Positions 7,237 through 13,328 of a stretch of DNA of 13,328 nt are shown here, piece by piece; positions within the stretch are counted from its first letter, which is position 1; each line of letters opens with the position of its first letter. The stretch lies in contig JAEZSA010000175.1 in the NCBI GenBank assembly GCA_023422115.1, forward strand, positions 1 through 13,328. The letters run 5' to 3'. The notes below the pieces were generated by a model, which was not told where the DNA came from, did not search any database, and saw only the letters and a list, made by a program, of their open reading frames with translations. The position numbers and the translations under genes were made by a program. Origin of the DNA: Bacillota bacterium. GTDB lineage: Bacteria > Bacillota_I > Bacilli_A > ML615J-28 > CAG-698.

Positions 7237-8541
7237 CTAAATCTCTTTTGCCGGCTTTGTCCAAATCTTTTTCAATAGTTCTCTGGCTTTAATTGTTGAG
7301 TTATTTTTTTCTTCTACAAAATTTTTGTATGTAAAAAAAGTTGTTCCTTTTATATTTGGAAATAGCTGGTTAAATTTCAATTGATTGATAATTTCTTCAG
7401 GATTCGACCAATCTCCTTCATCAGAATAGCGATAAAATCCTTGTCCCATATATAATTTTATTCCTGTCTTTTTTGCTGCCCAACTCCACCACTTGGCTAA
7501 ATCAGCATAACGAACTCGACATGTTTCTATTCCGTTTTCATCCACTTTAGTATTACTGAAATCAAAGTAATTTTGTGGAGTTACATAATCAATCCACTTC
7601 TTTTTCATCCATAAATATACATCAGCGTATAGTCCCTTATAGCAACTATAGCAGCCTTTGTGATTATTAGATCCTTTATCCCATGATGCTTCATCTTCTT
7701 CACCCGGTTCAAAGAACTTAGAATTTGTTCTGTAAATTCCAAATGGACTGATACCAAATTCTACTTTTTTATCAAGTTTTTTTAGCTTTTGCGAAATCAT
7801 TTTAATTAATTTATCTACATTATTTCTTCTAAAATCTGATAACTTTTCAAATTTGCTCTCTTTAAACTTTCCTTCTTCATCTTCATCAGCAATTGGTTCG
7901 TATGGGTAAAAATAATCATCAATATGAACCGCTTTTATATCATAATTCGCAGCAATCTCTAATACAGTATCTGTAACAAACTTTCTAACTTTTGGACTTG
8001 CTGGGTCAAGAATCAATTTTGATAATGAAGTTTTAATGACACATTCGGGATGGCGACGAGCAAAATTCTTTTTATCTAGAGTCTTAAGAAACTCTTCTTT
8101 TGTCATTTTTAATTCGTCAAGCTTTTGCCCTGTTACACGATATGGATTAATCCATGCATGTGTTGTGATTCCTGCTTTTTTTGCTTCTTCAACAAAATAT
8201 CCAAAGACATCAAATCCAGGATCTTTTCCTTCAACACCAGTAATATAACGGCTCCAGGGATTCAATTTTGATGGATAAAAAGCATCGTTCATTGGTCTAA
8301 CTTGAAAAACCACAGTATTCATATTGAATTCTTTTACCTTATTAATTACTCCTAATAAATATTGTTTGATTTCATCAGGATTTGTCATTTGAGGAATATC
8401 AATATTGGCAACAGTAGAAAACCACACTCCTCGCAATTCTTCTTCTTTTTCTTGATAATCCGTGGGGATCATTACTTTTTTATTTGTTCCATAATAAGTA
8501 ACGTATCCTGGAAGCGTAAATCTCTTCAATGCTTTTTGCAT
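7237..8541 (-). CDS. GHL10 (DigH/YddW-like) peptidoglycan glycosidase-like protein
   Basis: Member of the glycosyl-hydrolase-like 10 family (DUF187), 434 aa. E. coli DigH of this family cleaves peptide-free peptidoglycan strands. Visible family motifs are RGVWFSTVANIDIP (37-50), VRP (81-83), HIDDYFYPY (206-214), SPFGIYR (265-271) and TPQNYF (321-326), so the barrel appears intact. A cysteine cluster, GCYSCYKG (296-303), lies in an inserted loop. DigH is an envelope lipoprotein, but this protein starts with MQKALKRFTLPGYV and shows no signal peptide, hence a probable cytoplasmic enzyme. The ATG has GGAGAA seven or eight bases upstream and begins 10 bases after the LD-carboxypeptidase stop. It is the last gene of its operon. 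Peptidoglycan glycan as substrate is inferred from the family and from the LD-carboxypeptidase next to it. Confidence 0.87.
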   Translation of the reverse strand: MQKALKRFTLPGYVTYYGTNKKVMIPTDYQEKEEELRGVWFSTVANIDIPQMTNPDEIKQYLLGVINKVKEFNMNTVVFQVRPMNDAFYPSKLNPWSRYITGVEGKDPGFDVFGYFVEEAKKAGITTHAWINPYRVTGQKLDELKMTKEEFLKTLDKKNFARRHPECVIKTSLSKLILDPASPKVRKFVTDTVLEIAANYDIKAVHIDDYFYPYEPIADEDEEGKFKESKFEKLSDFRRNNVDKLIKMISQKLKKLDKKVEFGISPFGIYRTNSKFFEPGEEDEASWDKGSNNHKGCYSCYKGLYADVYLWMKKKWIDYVTPQNYFDFSNTKVDENGIETCRVRYADLAKWWSWAAKKTGIKLYMGQGFYRYSDEGDWSNPEEIINQLKFNQLFPNIKGTTFFTYKNFVEEKNNSTIKARELLKKIWTKPAKEI

Positions 8542-8551
8542 AATTTCTCCT

Positions 8552-9490
8552 TTATTCTTTATAAAATTCTTCTATAATCGTGATGCTTCTTTCATCAGCA
8601 TCTAAGTTTACTTCAACTCCGATTGGGAGATTAATAAAAGGATGAGAATGTCCCGTTGGGAAGTCATAGATAATTGGCTTTTGATAATGAGAAAAATACT
8701 CTTTGATTAAGTCAAGATAGGTTTGTGTTCCTTTCCTCTTTGCAGATGGTTCACATTCTATAAAATAACCAAAGACAAATCCTTTTACTTTTTCAAGTTT
8801 ACCAGAAAGTCGTAGTGCTGAAAAATATCGATCTAGCTTATAAGGCTCTTCTTCCACCTCTTCAATAAATAGAATTTTATCGGTGAAATCTGCTCCATAA
8901 TCGCTTGCAATCATCGTTGCTAATAAACTTAAATTACCTCCAATTAATTCACCTGAACAACTTCCACCAACCAATGTTTTTGCCCGATCAAAAGGATCTT
9001 TTAAAATACGACCTTTTTGATTCTCATTCATGAATTTCCAAAAATCATTTTCACTTTCACCAGTAAATTTCTCTGTTCCGAAAGCAAATCCAACCATTCC
9101 ATGTACAGTAGGCACTTTGGCTTTTCGATAAATTGCATTTAGTAAGACAGTAATATCACTGTATCCAACAAACGTTTTGGGATGGTTTTTTATTTTCTCG
9201 TAGTCGATTAAATCTACCATTCGACTGGCACCATAACCACCTCGCATGCAAATGATCGCTTTTACTTCCTCATCAAGGAACATTGCTTCTACATCTTGTG
9301 CTCTTAATTGATCATTTCCAGCAAGATATCCTTCGCTTGCATAACATGTTTCACCGACTTTTACTCGGTATCCTTTATTTATTAGATACTCTATCGCCCT
9401 ATCTGTTGAAGAAGAATCTGGATTTTTAAAAGCTGGGCAAATTAAACCGATTGTATCTTTTGGCCTCAATTTAATTGGTTTATATTTCAT
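8552..9490 (-). CDS. ldcA: LD-carboxypeptidase, peptidase family S66
   Basis: Serine peptidase of the LdcA/MccF family, 312 aa, the normal full length. LdcA removes the terminal D-alanine from muropeptide tetrapeptides, cutting the bond after the diamino acid, in the cytoplasm. The triad is readable: Ser111 in GYSDIT, Glu210 in FIEEVEEEPYKLDR and His281 in TGHSHP. The substrate-loop motif RGGYGASR (83-90) and the C-terminal LPIGVEV are also present. There is no signal peptide. Start: ATG four bases after the PIG-L gene stop; the Shine-Dalgarno is weak here, so translation may depend on coupling. MccF-type enzymes that cleave microcin C share the triad, but the surrounding wall-hydrolysis genes favour LdcA. 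Together with the upstream serine hydrolase and dipeptidase it would dismantle the stem peptide. Confidence 0.92.
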   Translation of the reverse strand: MKYKPIKLRPKDTIGLICPAFKNPDSSSTDRAIEYLINKGYRVKVGETCYASEGYLAGNDQLRAQDVEAMFLDEEVKAIICMRGGYGASRMVDLIDYEKIKNHPKTFVGYSDITVLLNAIYRKAKVPTVHGMVGFAFGTEKFTGESENDFWKFMNENQKGRILKDPFDRAKTLVGGSCSGELIGGNLSLLATMIASDYGADFTDKILFIEEVEEEPYKLDRYFSALRLSGKLEKVKGFVFGYFIECEPSAKRKGTQTYLDLIKEYFSHYQKPIIYDFPTGHSHPFINLPIGVEVNLDADERSITIIEEFYKE

Positions 9491-9493
9491 ATC

Positions 9494-10183
9494 TTAGAAA
9501 CTAACTTTCGTAAATTTTTGATAACCTTTCACGTTAAAGCATTGTGCATGTTGATATTTTCCTAATGCTCCTCTTACGTATGTTAAGTGAGTATAATAGT
9601 CATAATATCTAAACGAAGGGCTATTCATAATAAACCAGTGTTTACTAATTGCTTTACACCACAAATCATAGCCATCGCTACAATCCACGATTACATAAGG
9701 ATCAAAACCATCTCTATCTTCCCAGTTTTCACAAAAATATACTGGTGCCCAACAAGGAGTTCCCTCCAGTTTGTCTCCAACATCAATTCCTGCCCAAAAA
9801 GCAGCATCAATTACTATTTTGTTTGTTGTGGCATGGTCTTTATGCATACTATTTTCCCAGTGGGTAAAGATAACATTAGGACGATATTTTCTAATCAACG
9901 CCGCTACCTGCCATCTAACTTCTTCATTATCCGGAAGTTCTCCATCAGGATAATCGAGAACGATTGCTTCCCCATGCAACATTTCTGCAAATTCTTGTGC
10001 TTCTTTTACTTTTTGCACACGATAATCTGCTTGGCTCATTGTTTTTGGGTTTCCTCTCTCACCAGCAGTTAAAGCAACTGTGATGATTTTTTCTTGATGG
10101 ATAGCTTGATGTGCTAAAACACATCCTGCTGTTAATTCCATATCACCAATATGTCCTCCAATTGCCATAAATGTTTTTGCCAT
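9494..10183 (-). CDS. PIG-L/LmbE family deacetylase with altered metal motif
   Basis: Zinc-dependent N-deacetylase fold acting on N-acetylglucosamine-type groups, 229 aa, cytoplasmic. The family motif AHPDDE reads GHIGDME here (10-16). His11 and Asp14 keep the metal-ligand positions, but the first Asp, the general base in MshB and BshB, is Gly13. The second motif, HKDH (114-117), supplies the third ligand. Also seen are LTAGERGNP (38-46) and THWENSMH (107-114). I recall GHIGDMEL-like motifs in other Firmicutes PIG-L proteins, so the change may mark a subfamily. Start: ATG one base after the GNAT stop with an AAGGA site about 11 bases away, a long spacing. Likely substrate is a GlcNAc or MurNAc derivative, inferred only from neighbours. 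Another acting residue, or a non-hydrolytic role, cannot be excluded. Confidence 0.85.
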   Translation of the reverse strand: MAKTFMAIGGHIGDMELTAGCVLAHQAIHQEKIITVALTAGERGNPKTMSQADYRVQKVKEAQEFAEMLHGEAIVLDYPDGELPDNEEVRWQVAALIRKYRPNVIFTHWENSMHKDHATTNKIVIDAAFWAGIDVGDKLEGTPCWAPVYFCENWEDRDGFDPYVIVDCSDGYDLWCKAISKHWFIMNSPSFRYYDYYTHLTYVRGALGKYQHAQCFNVKGYQKFTKVSF

Positions 10184-10184
10184 T

Positions 10185-11168
10185 TTAGATAAGTTCCTTT
10201 CTCATAATTGCAAACGAACGAACCACTCTTAATCCAGCATATAGATAGATGTTTCTTGCTTTGTTATCAGAACCCGTAAATAAAGTCATAAATGTAGAGC
10301 CGTTTTCTTTTGATTTTTGGCATAAAGAGCAGAACATTGTTTTTCCTAATCCCCGTGCTTGAGCTTTTGGATGAATTGCCACACCTGCCAAATAAGCTCT
10401 ACCACTTGGTTCATTGTTAATTGGACCAGTAAAGCCAAGAATTTCACCATCTTTTTGAACAATTAAAATAGGTAATGGCTTTTCTTTTGCAAGATTATTA
10501 TGAATCGCTTGTCTCCATCCTTCACTGCCTAACGCATCAAATAATTCATCAAATCCATGATGTTTCTTTGAATCATAAATCGTAATCGTGTAGCCATCCT
10601 TATCGTTTTCCGCAATTTTATCCAATACCTTTTGTGGCATCTTAAATTTCGTTAAGTCAACATGATAAGCATCTTGCTGACCATTTGTATTATATCCGTT
10701 TGCCATCAATAAGAAATAAAATGCACTATTAATTTCAACTGCTGGTGCACCAGCATGCTCATGTTTATCGTAACCAGGAACGTACCATTTCAAGTTAATT
10801 GGATTTGCGAAGAAAGTACGAATAAAAGTTTTCCCTTTACTTTTAAGAAACGATTCTAAATAAAGCAATACTTTACTTCCAATTCCTTGACGCCAGTATT
10901 CTTTATCTACAGCAACACAAGTAATGTATCCCGGTGTTTTTTCTGGTTCTAAGCCATTGTTATTATAAGTAGCATTACCAAAAGCGATAATTTTCCCATT
11001 TTCAATTGCAACACAACTACCATCATTATCATAAAAAGAATTATTCAAAAATTTTTCTGTGAAACTCTCATTGGTAAATTCAGCAAATATGGAATAAGGA
11101 ACAACACTTTCATTCCATAATTTTACTACATCACTAATCATTTCCTTATTGAATTTTCTAATCTCCAT
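10185..11168 (-). CDS. Tandem GNAT acetyltransferase
   Basis: Two GCN5-related acetyltransferase domains in one 327-aa protein. The N-terminal domain (about 1-165) has VAVDKEYWRQGIGSKVL (85-101), the acetyl-CoA pyrophosphate loop. The C-terminal domain (about 190-327) has VAIHPKAQARGLGKTMF (263-279), with Gln270-x-x-Gly-x-Gly, and the usual late helix NIYLYAGL. Both loops look intact, so both sites could bind acetyl-CoA. The gene starts 11 bases inside the serine hydrolase gene and has a strong GGAGGT at 11176-11181. It stops one base before the PIG-L deacetylase. Tandem GNATs are found in mycothiol synthase MshD, and a PIG-L partner exists in that pathway too, but mycothiol is not expected in this kind of organism. 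Substrate unknown; an amino sugar or a peptide amine is plausible. Confidence 0.88.
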   Translation of the reverse strand: MEIRKFNKEMISDVVKLWNESVVPYSIFAEFTNESFTEKFLNNSFYDNDGSCVAIENGKIIAFGNATYNNNGLEPEKTPGYITCVAVDKEYWRQGIGSKVLLYLESFLKSKGKTFIRTFFANPINLKWYVPGYDKHEHAGAPAVEINSAFYFLLMANGYNTNGQQDAYHVDLTKFKMPQKVLDKIAENDKDGYTITIYDSKKHHGFDELFDALGSEGWRQAIHNNLAKEKPLPILIVQKDGEILGFTGPINNEPSGRAYLAGVAIHPKAQARGLGKTMFCSLCQKSKENGSTFMTLFTGSDNKARNIYLYAGLRVVRSFAIMRKELI

Positions 11169-12246
11169 TATTTCTACCTCCGAAATTAGCTATTATATAA
11201 TTACCTAACATGCCTCTAAGCGGTATGATTTTCACGTTTTCACGAGTTGGATGCACTCTATTAGAAAGCATTGAAAAACCAACACGATTGATACGATCAA
11301 TAAAAATATTTGTCCCTGTAAAACCAGTATGTAAAATGGTTTGAGGACTTGCCAAATCACCAGCAGAACAAACAGTTCCTCTTACTATCCAACCCAATCC
11401 TCTTGTATCATCATCAAGAGATATTCCGTTTTTAATCGCAACTTGTGGGGTAAATAATAAATCTATGGTTGCTTTACTCAATATTTGTTTTCCTTTATAG
11501 ACACCATCATTTAAAATCATCTTGATAAAATGATTCAAATCCTTAACGCAAGAAAATAATCCTGCATGTCCAGCAACTCCACCAAGAATATAAGCTTTTT
11601 CATCATGAACTTTCCCTCGCAAAACACCATTATATATGGTATCTTTTCGTTCTTCAGTTGGTGCACATCTATTAGCATCTTGTGGATTATATCCTGTTGA
11701 TGTCATTTCCAAAGGTTCAAATATGTTTTTTCTAGCAAACTCATCAAGACCCATTCCACTGATTGCCTCAACCACCAATCCAAGCAAAATAAATCCCAAA
11801 TCAGAATAGATGATTTTTGTGTTTTTCTCATAAATCAATAACGAATCAAAGATTTTATCTAGTGCTTCTTCTCTACTTTGTAATCGTGCTGCACGAATGA
11901 TATCAGCAGGTAATCCCGAAGAGTGTGTTAGTAAATCCCATATTGTGATTTTTTCATAGCGAAAACGAGGAATGTATTTTTTTACAGAATCATATAATCT
12001 TAATTTACCTTGTTCTAATAACATCATAATAGAAGTAGTGGTACTAATTACCTTACTACAAGAAGCCATATCATATAGAGTATCAATATCATTTTCTTCT
12101 ACTTCAGGATAAATCGCTTTTTTCCCAAAACTACCGAAGTATTCTTCTTTATCAGTCACCAAACAATAATTTGCTCCAGGAAAAGCCTCATCAGTAAGCG
12201 CCTGTTTTATAAGATTTTCTAATCCTTCGATTCGATCTTTTTTCAT
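11158..12246 (-). CDS. AmiE/YbbE-like serine hydrolase, beta-lactamase fold
   Basis: Penicillin-binding-protein-like serine hydrolase of the class C beta-lactamase family, 362 aa. The nucleophile motif SxxK is Ser62-Cys-Ser-Lys65. The second motif is Tyr147-Ser-Asp149 (YxN replaced by YSD, common in this family), and the KTG-equivalent is HTG (306-308). LTHSSGLP (106-113) and VHDEKAYILGGVAGHAGLFS (213-232) match the group containing Bacillus subtilis YbbE/AmiE, which splits the bond between MurNAc and L-Ala. Unlike that secreted enzyme, this one has no signal peptide. Start: ATG in an ATGA overlap with the dipeptidase stop, with AGGGAG upstream. The subfamily resemblance and the peptidoglycan neighbours favour a MurNAc-peptide amidase; a D-amino-acid peptidase or an esterase of the same fold is the alternative. 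Confidence 0.88.
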   Translation of the reverse strand: MKKDRIEGLENLIKQALTDEAFPGANYCLVTDKEEYFGSFGKKAIYPEVEENDIDTLYDMASCSKVISTTTSIMMLLEQGKLRLYDSVKKYIPRFRYEKITIWDLLTHSSGLPADIIRAARLQSREEALDKIFDSLLIYEKNTKIIYSDLGFILLGLVVEAISGMGLDEFARKNIFEPLEMTSTGYNPQDANRCAPTEERKDTIYNGVLRGKVHDEKAYILGGVAGHAGLFSCVKDLNHFIKMILNDGVYKGKQILSKATIDLLFTPQVAIKNGISLDDDTRGLGWIVRGTVCSAGDLASPQTILHTGFTGTNIFIDRINRVGFSMLSNRVHPTRENVKIIPLRGMLGNYIIANFGGRNNGD

Positions 12247-13142
12247 TTTATTTCTCCCTTTAAAACAACTTTATTTTTATATCGATTGTAAAAGTTACTC
12301 CAACAAATTTTTTCGATTTCTTCTTCTGAATAACCTCTTTTTCTCATTCCTTCAACGATTCGATAAGCCTTTGTTGCATCTGGAACGTCAATAATATTAT
12401 CATTTGGAAATTCAGATAGATAATCCATGAAATCAAAGCCATAACAAACATGATCTACACCCATGATATCAACTGCTCGATCTAAATGATTTAAGAAGTG
12501 TTCTAAATCTTTTTCTTCTTCCATTGGGCTTACGAAATTCTTTGCTAGTGTTAATCCCAATAATCCATTTACTGATTTTAAAGCAAGCATTTGTTCATTG
12601 GTTACATTGCGACGATGATTACAAATATCTTTTACACAACCATGAGAATATACAATATTTTTATTGGTAATCTTTAAGACATCGTAAAAACTTTTTTCAT
12701 TCAGATGAGCTAAATCAATAATCATATCTAATTCTTCCATCCGTTTTATTAGACGGGCTCCTTCTTCTGTTAATCCTCTATTAGAATCACCAGCAACGCC
12801 CGTCGCATATTTGTTTTCTTCATTCCAAGTCAACATAGCATGTCTGAAACCCAATTGATATAGTTGATCAATATCTTCTACTTTTTCTAGATTTCGTAAA
12901 CCTTCTAAACCAAAAATAACTTCAAATCCTTGTAATTCTTGCAAGTCAATTTTACTGATTGCCCGTTTAACTGCTTCCAACAAATTAAAATCATCAGGAG
13001 AATACATAGTCCAAACTGCACCTTTTATACAACTATTTTGCAATTGTGGTACATGGTAGTCTTTAAATCTTGTGTTGTTCCCTAATAAACTCTGCTTATT
13101 TAAATCATACAACATATCGCTGTGAATATCAAATATCTTCAT
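12243..13142 (-). CDS. Dipeptidase, peptidase family M19
   Basis: Binuclear zinc dipeptidase of the renal/membrane dipeptidase family, 299 aa. Such enzymes cut dipeptides, including those with a C-terminal D-residue. Metal-site residues can be placed: His7 and Asp9 in DIHSDM, bridging Glu80 in FGLEG, His146 in LAHLNE, His167 in YSHG, with Asp237 in GFDFMD. The HRRN (176-179) after the second His is also typical. The usual SHS is SHG here. No signal peptide, so a cytoplasmic enzyme. The chosen start is the ATG at 13142, which has GAGGAG six bases upstream and opens directly into the conserved IFDIHSD; the frame is open further upstream, but that part codes for the lysA end. Its likely task is hydrolysing short stem-peptide products such as L-Ala-D-Glu or D-Ala-D-Ala; the substrate is inferred. 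Confidence 0.9.
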   Translation of the reverse strand: MKIFDIHSDMLYDLNKQSLLGNNTRFKDYHVPQLQNSCIKGAVWTMYSPDDFNLLEAVKRAISKIDLQELQGFEVIFGLEGLRNLEKVEDIDQLYQLGFRHAMLTWNEENKYATGVAGDSNRGLTEEGARLIKRMEELDMIIDLAHLNEKSFYDVLKITNKNIVYSHGCVKDICNHRRNVTNEQMLALKSVNGLLGLTLAKNFVSPMEEEKDLEHFLNHLDRAVDIMGVDHVCYGFDFMDYLSEFPNDNIIDVPDATKAYRIVEGMRKRGYSEEEIEKICWSNFYNRYKNKVVLKGEIK

Positions 13143-13328
13143 ATCTTTCTCCTCAAAAACACAAGTTTCGAACATGTGTTCAAAGCTTTGTCTTCTAATT
13201 ACTGTAGTAACTTTATCTTTATTTACAAAAATAACAGCGCCTCTAACCAAACTATTATAATTCATTGACATAGAATAACAATAAGCTCCAGTAGAATATA
13301 CTACCATAATATCGCCTTTATGAACTTC
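13143..13328 (-). CDS. lysA: Diaminopimelate decarboxylase, C-terminal end (window-truncated)
   Basis: Only the last 62 codons are in the window; the 5' part lies beyond the right edge. The residues GDIMVVYSTGAYCYSMSMNY match the highly conserved C-terminal segment of LysA, whose GAYxxSMxxNYN stretch helps form the active site across the dimer. VRGAVIFVNKDKVTTVIRRQ and SFEHMFE are also the usual tail. LysA makes lysine from meso-diaminopimelate with PLP in the cytoplasm. No stop codon follows: the frame continues straight into the dipeptidase. Either the two are fused, or the tail carries a frameshift. One T fewer in the five-T run at 13155-13159 would bring in a TGA overlapping the dipeptidase ATG. 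In this operon LysA could recycle diaminopimelate from muropeptides. Confidence 0.85.
13149..13154 (-). promoter_or_regulatory. Ribosome binding site of the dipeptidase inside the lysA frame
   Basis: GAGGAG lies six bases before the dipeptidase ATG at 13142. It supports independent initiation even though the lysA reading frame is open through this point. It is the main reason for annotating two genes and not one long fused protein. Confidence 0.75.

Noticed and set aside
9587..10072. Plus-strand open frame of 161 codons opposite the PIG-L gene
   Set aside because: It is antisense to a gene with clear family motifs, its translation resembles nothing known to me, and every other gene in the window is on the minus strand. 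The other plus-strand open frames were rejected for the same reason.
9494..11168. Mycothiol genes mshB and mshD
   Set aside because: The fold pairing is similar, but the PIG-L motif differs from MshB, no MshA or MshC is present, and mycothiol belongs to Actinobacteria.
12243..12246. Mollicutes genetic code with TGA as tryptophan
   Set aside because: The dipeptidase ends in TGA within an ATGA overlap at a sensible protein end, and tryptophans in the proteins are encoded by TGG.
1..13328. tRNA, rRNA, CRISPR arrays, insertion sequences or prophage pieces
   Set aside because: No repeat-spacer pattern, terminal inverted repeats, transposase or tRNA-like cloverleaf was seen; protein-coding genes fill nearly all of the window.

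Overview
Every gene in this 13.3 kb window lies on the minus strand, so the window reads right to left. The DNA is AT-rich, ribosome binding sites are AGGAGG-like, and genes abut or overlap by 4 to 11 bases. The solute transporter has two permeases and a membrane-anchored binding protein. This fits a low-GC Bacillota, possibly near the Erysipelotrichia, Haloplasma or Izemoplasma lineages (lineage is a weak inference). TGA is used as a stop (ATGA overlap at 12243-12246), so this is not the UGA=Trp code of mycoplasmas.

First operon (13328 to 7205): the 3' end of lysA (diaminopimelate decarboxylase), an M19 dipeptidase, an AmiE/YbbE-like serine hydrolase of the beta-lactamase fold, a tandem-GNAT acetyltransferase, a PIG-L deacetylase, an S66 LD-carboxypeptidase and a DigH-like (GHL10) glycosidase. 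It ends in a clear intrinsic terminator at 7207-7234. None of these proteins has a visible signal peptide or membrane segment. The lysA frame runs into the dipeptidase frame with no stop codon between them, although the dipeptidase has its own strong ribosome binding site.

Second operon (7096 to beyond position 1): a sigma-A promoter with a 14-bp palindrome in its spacer, a GH20 beta-N-acetylhexosaminidase without signal peptide, a very large anchored solute-binding protein with two related carbohydrate-binding-like modules, and two CUT1-type sugar permeases. A perfect ribosome binding site at the left edge shows that another gene follows outside the window. No ABC ATPase is present.

Taken together the genes suggest an intracellular salvage pathway for peptidoglycan fragments. 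An ABC transporter would bring in amino-sugar glycans or muropeptides. GH20 and the GHL10 enzyme would cut the glycan, the AmiE-like hydrolase would separate sugar from peptide, and LD-carboxypeptidase and dipeptidase would trim the peptide. LysA would turn released diaminopimelate into lysine, and the PIG-L and GNAT proteins would adjust N-acetylation. Each family assignment is well supported by motifs; the joint pathway and the substrate are inference. The set is unlike the usual MurQ/NagZ-based recycling cluster.
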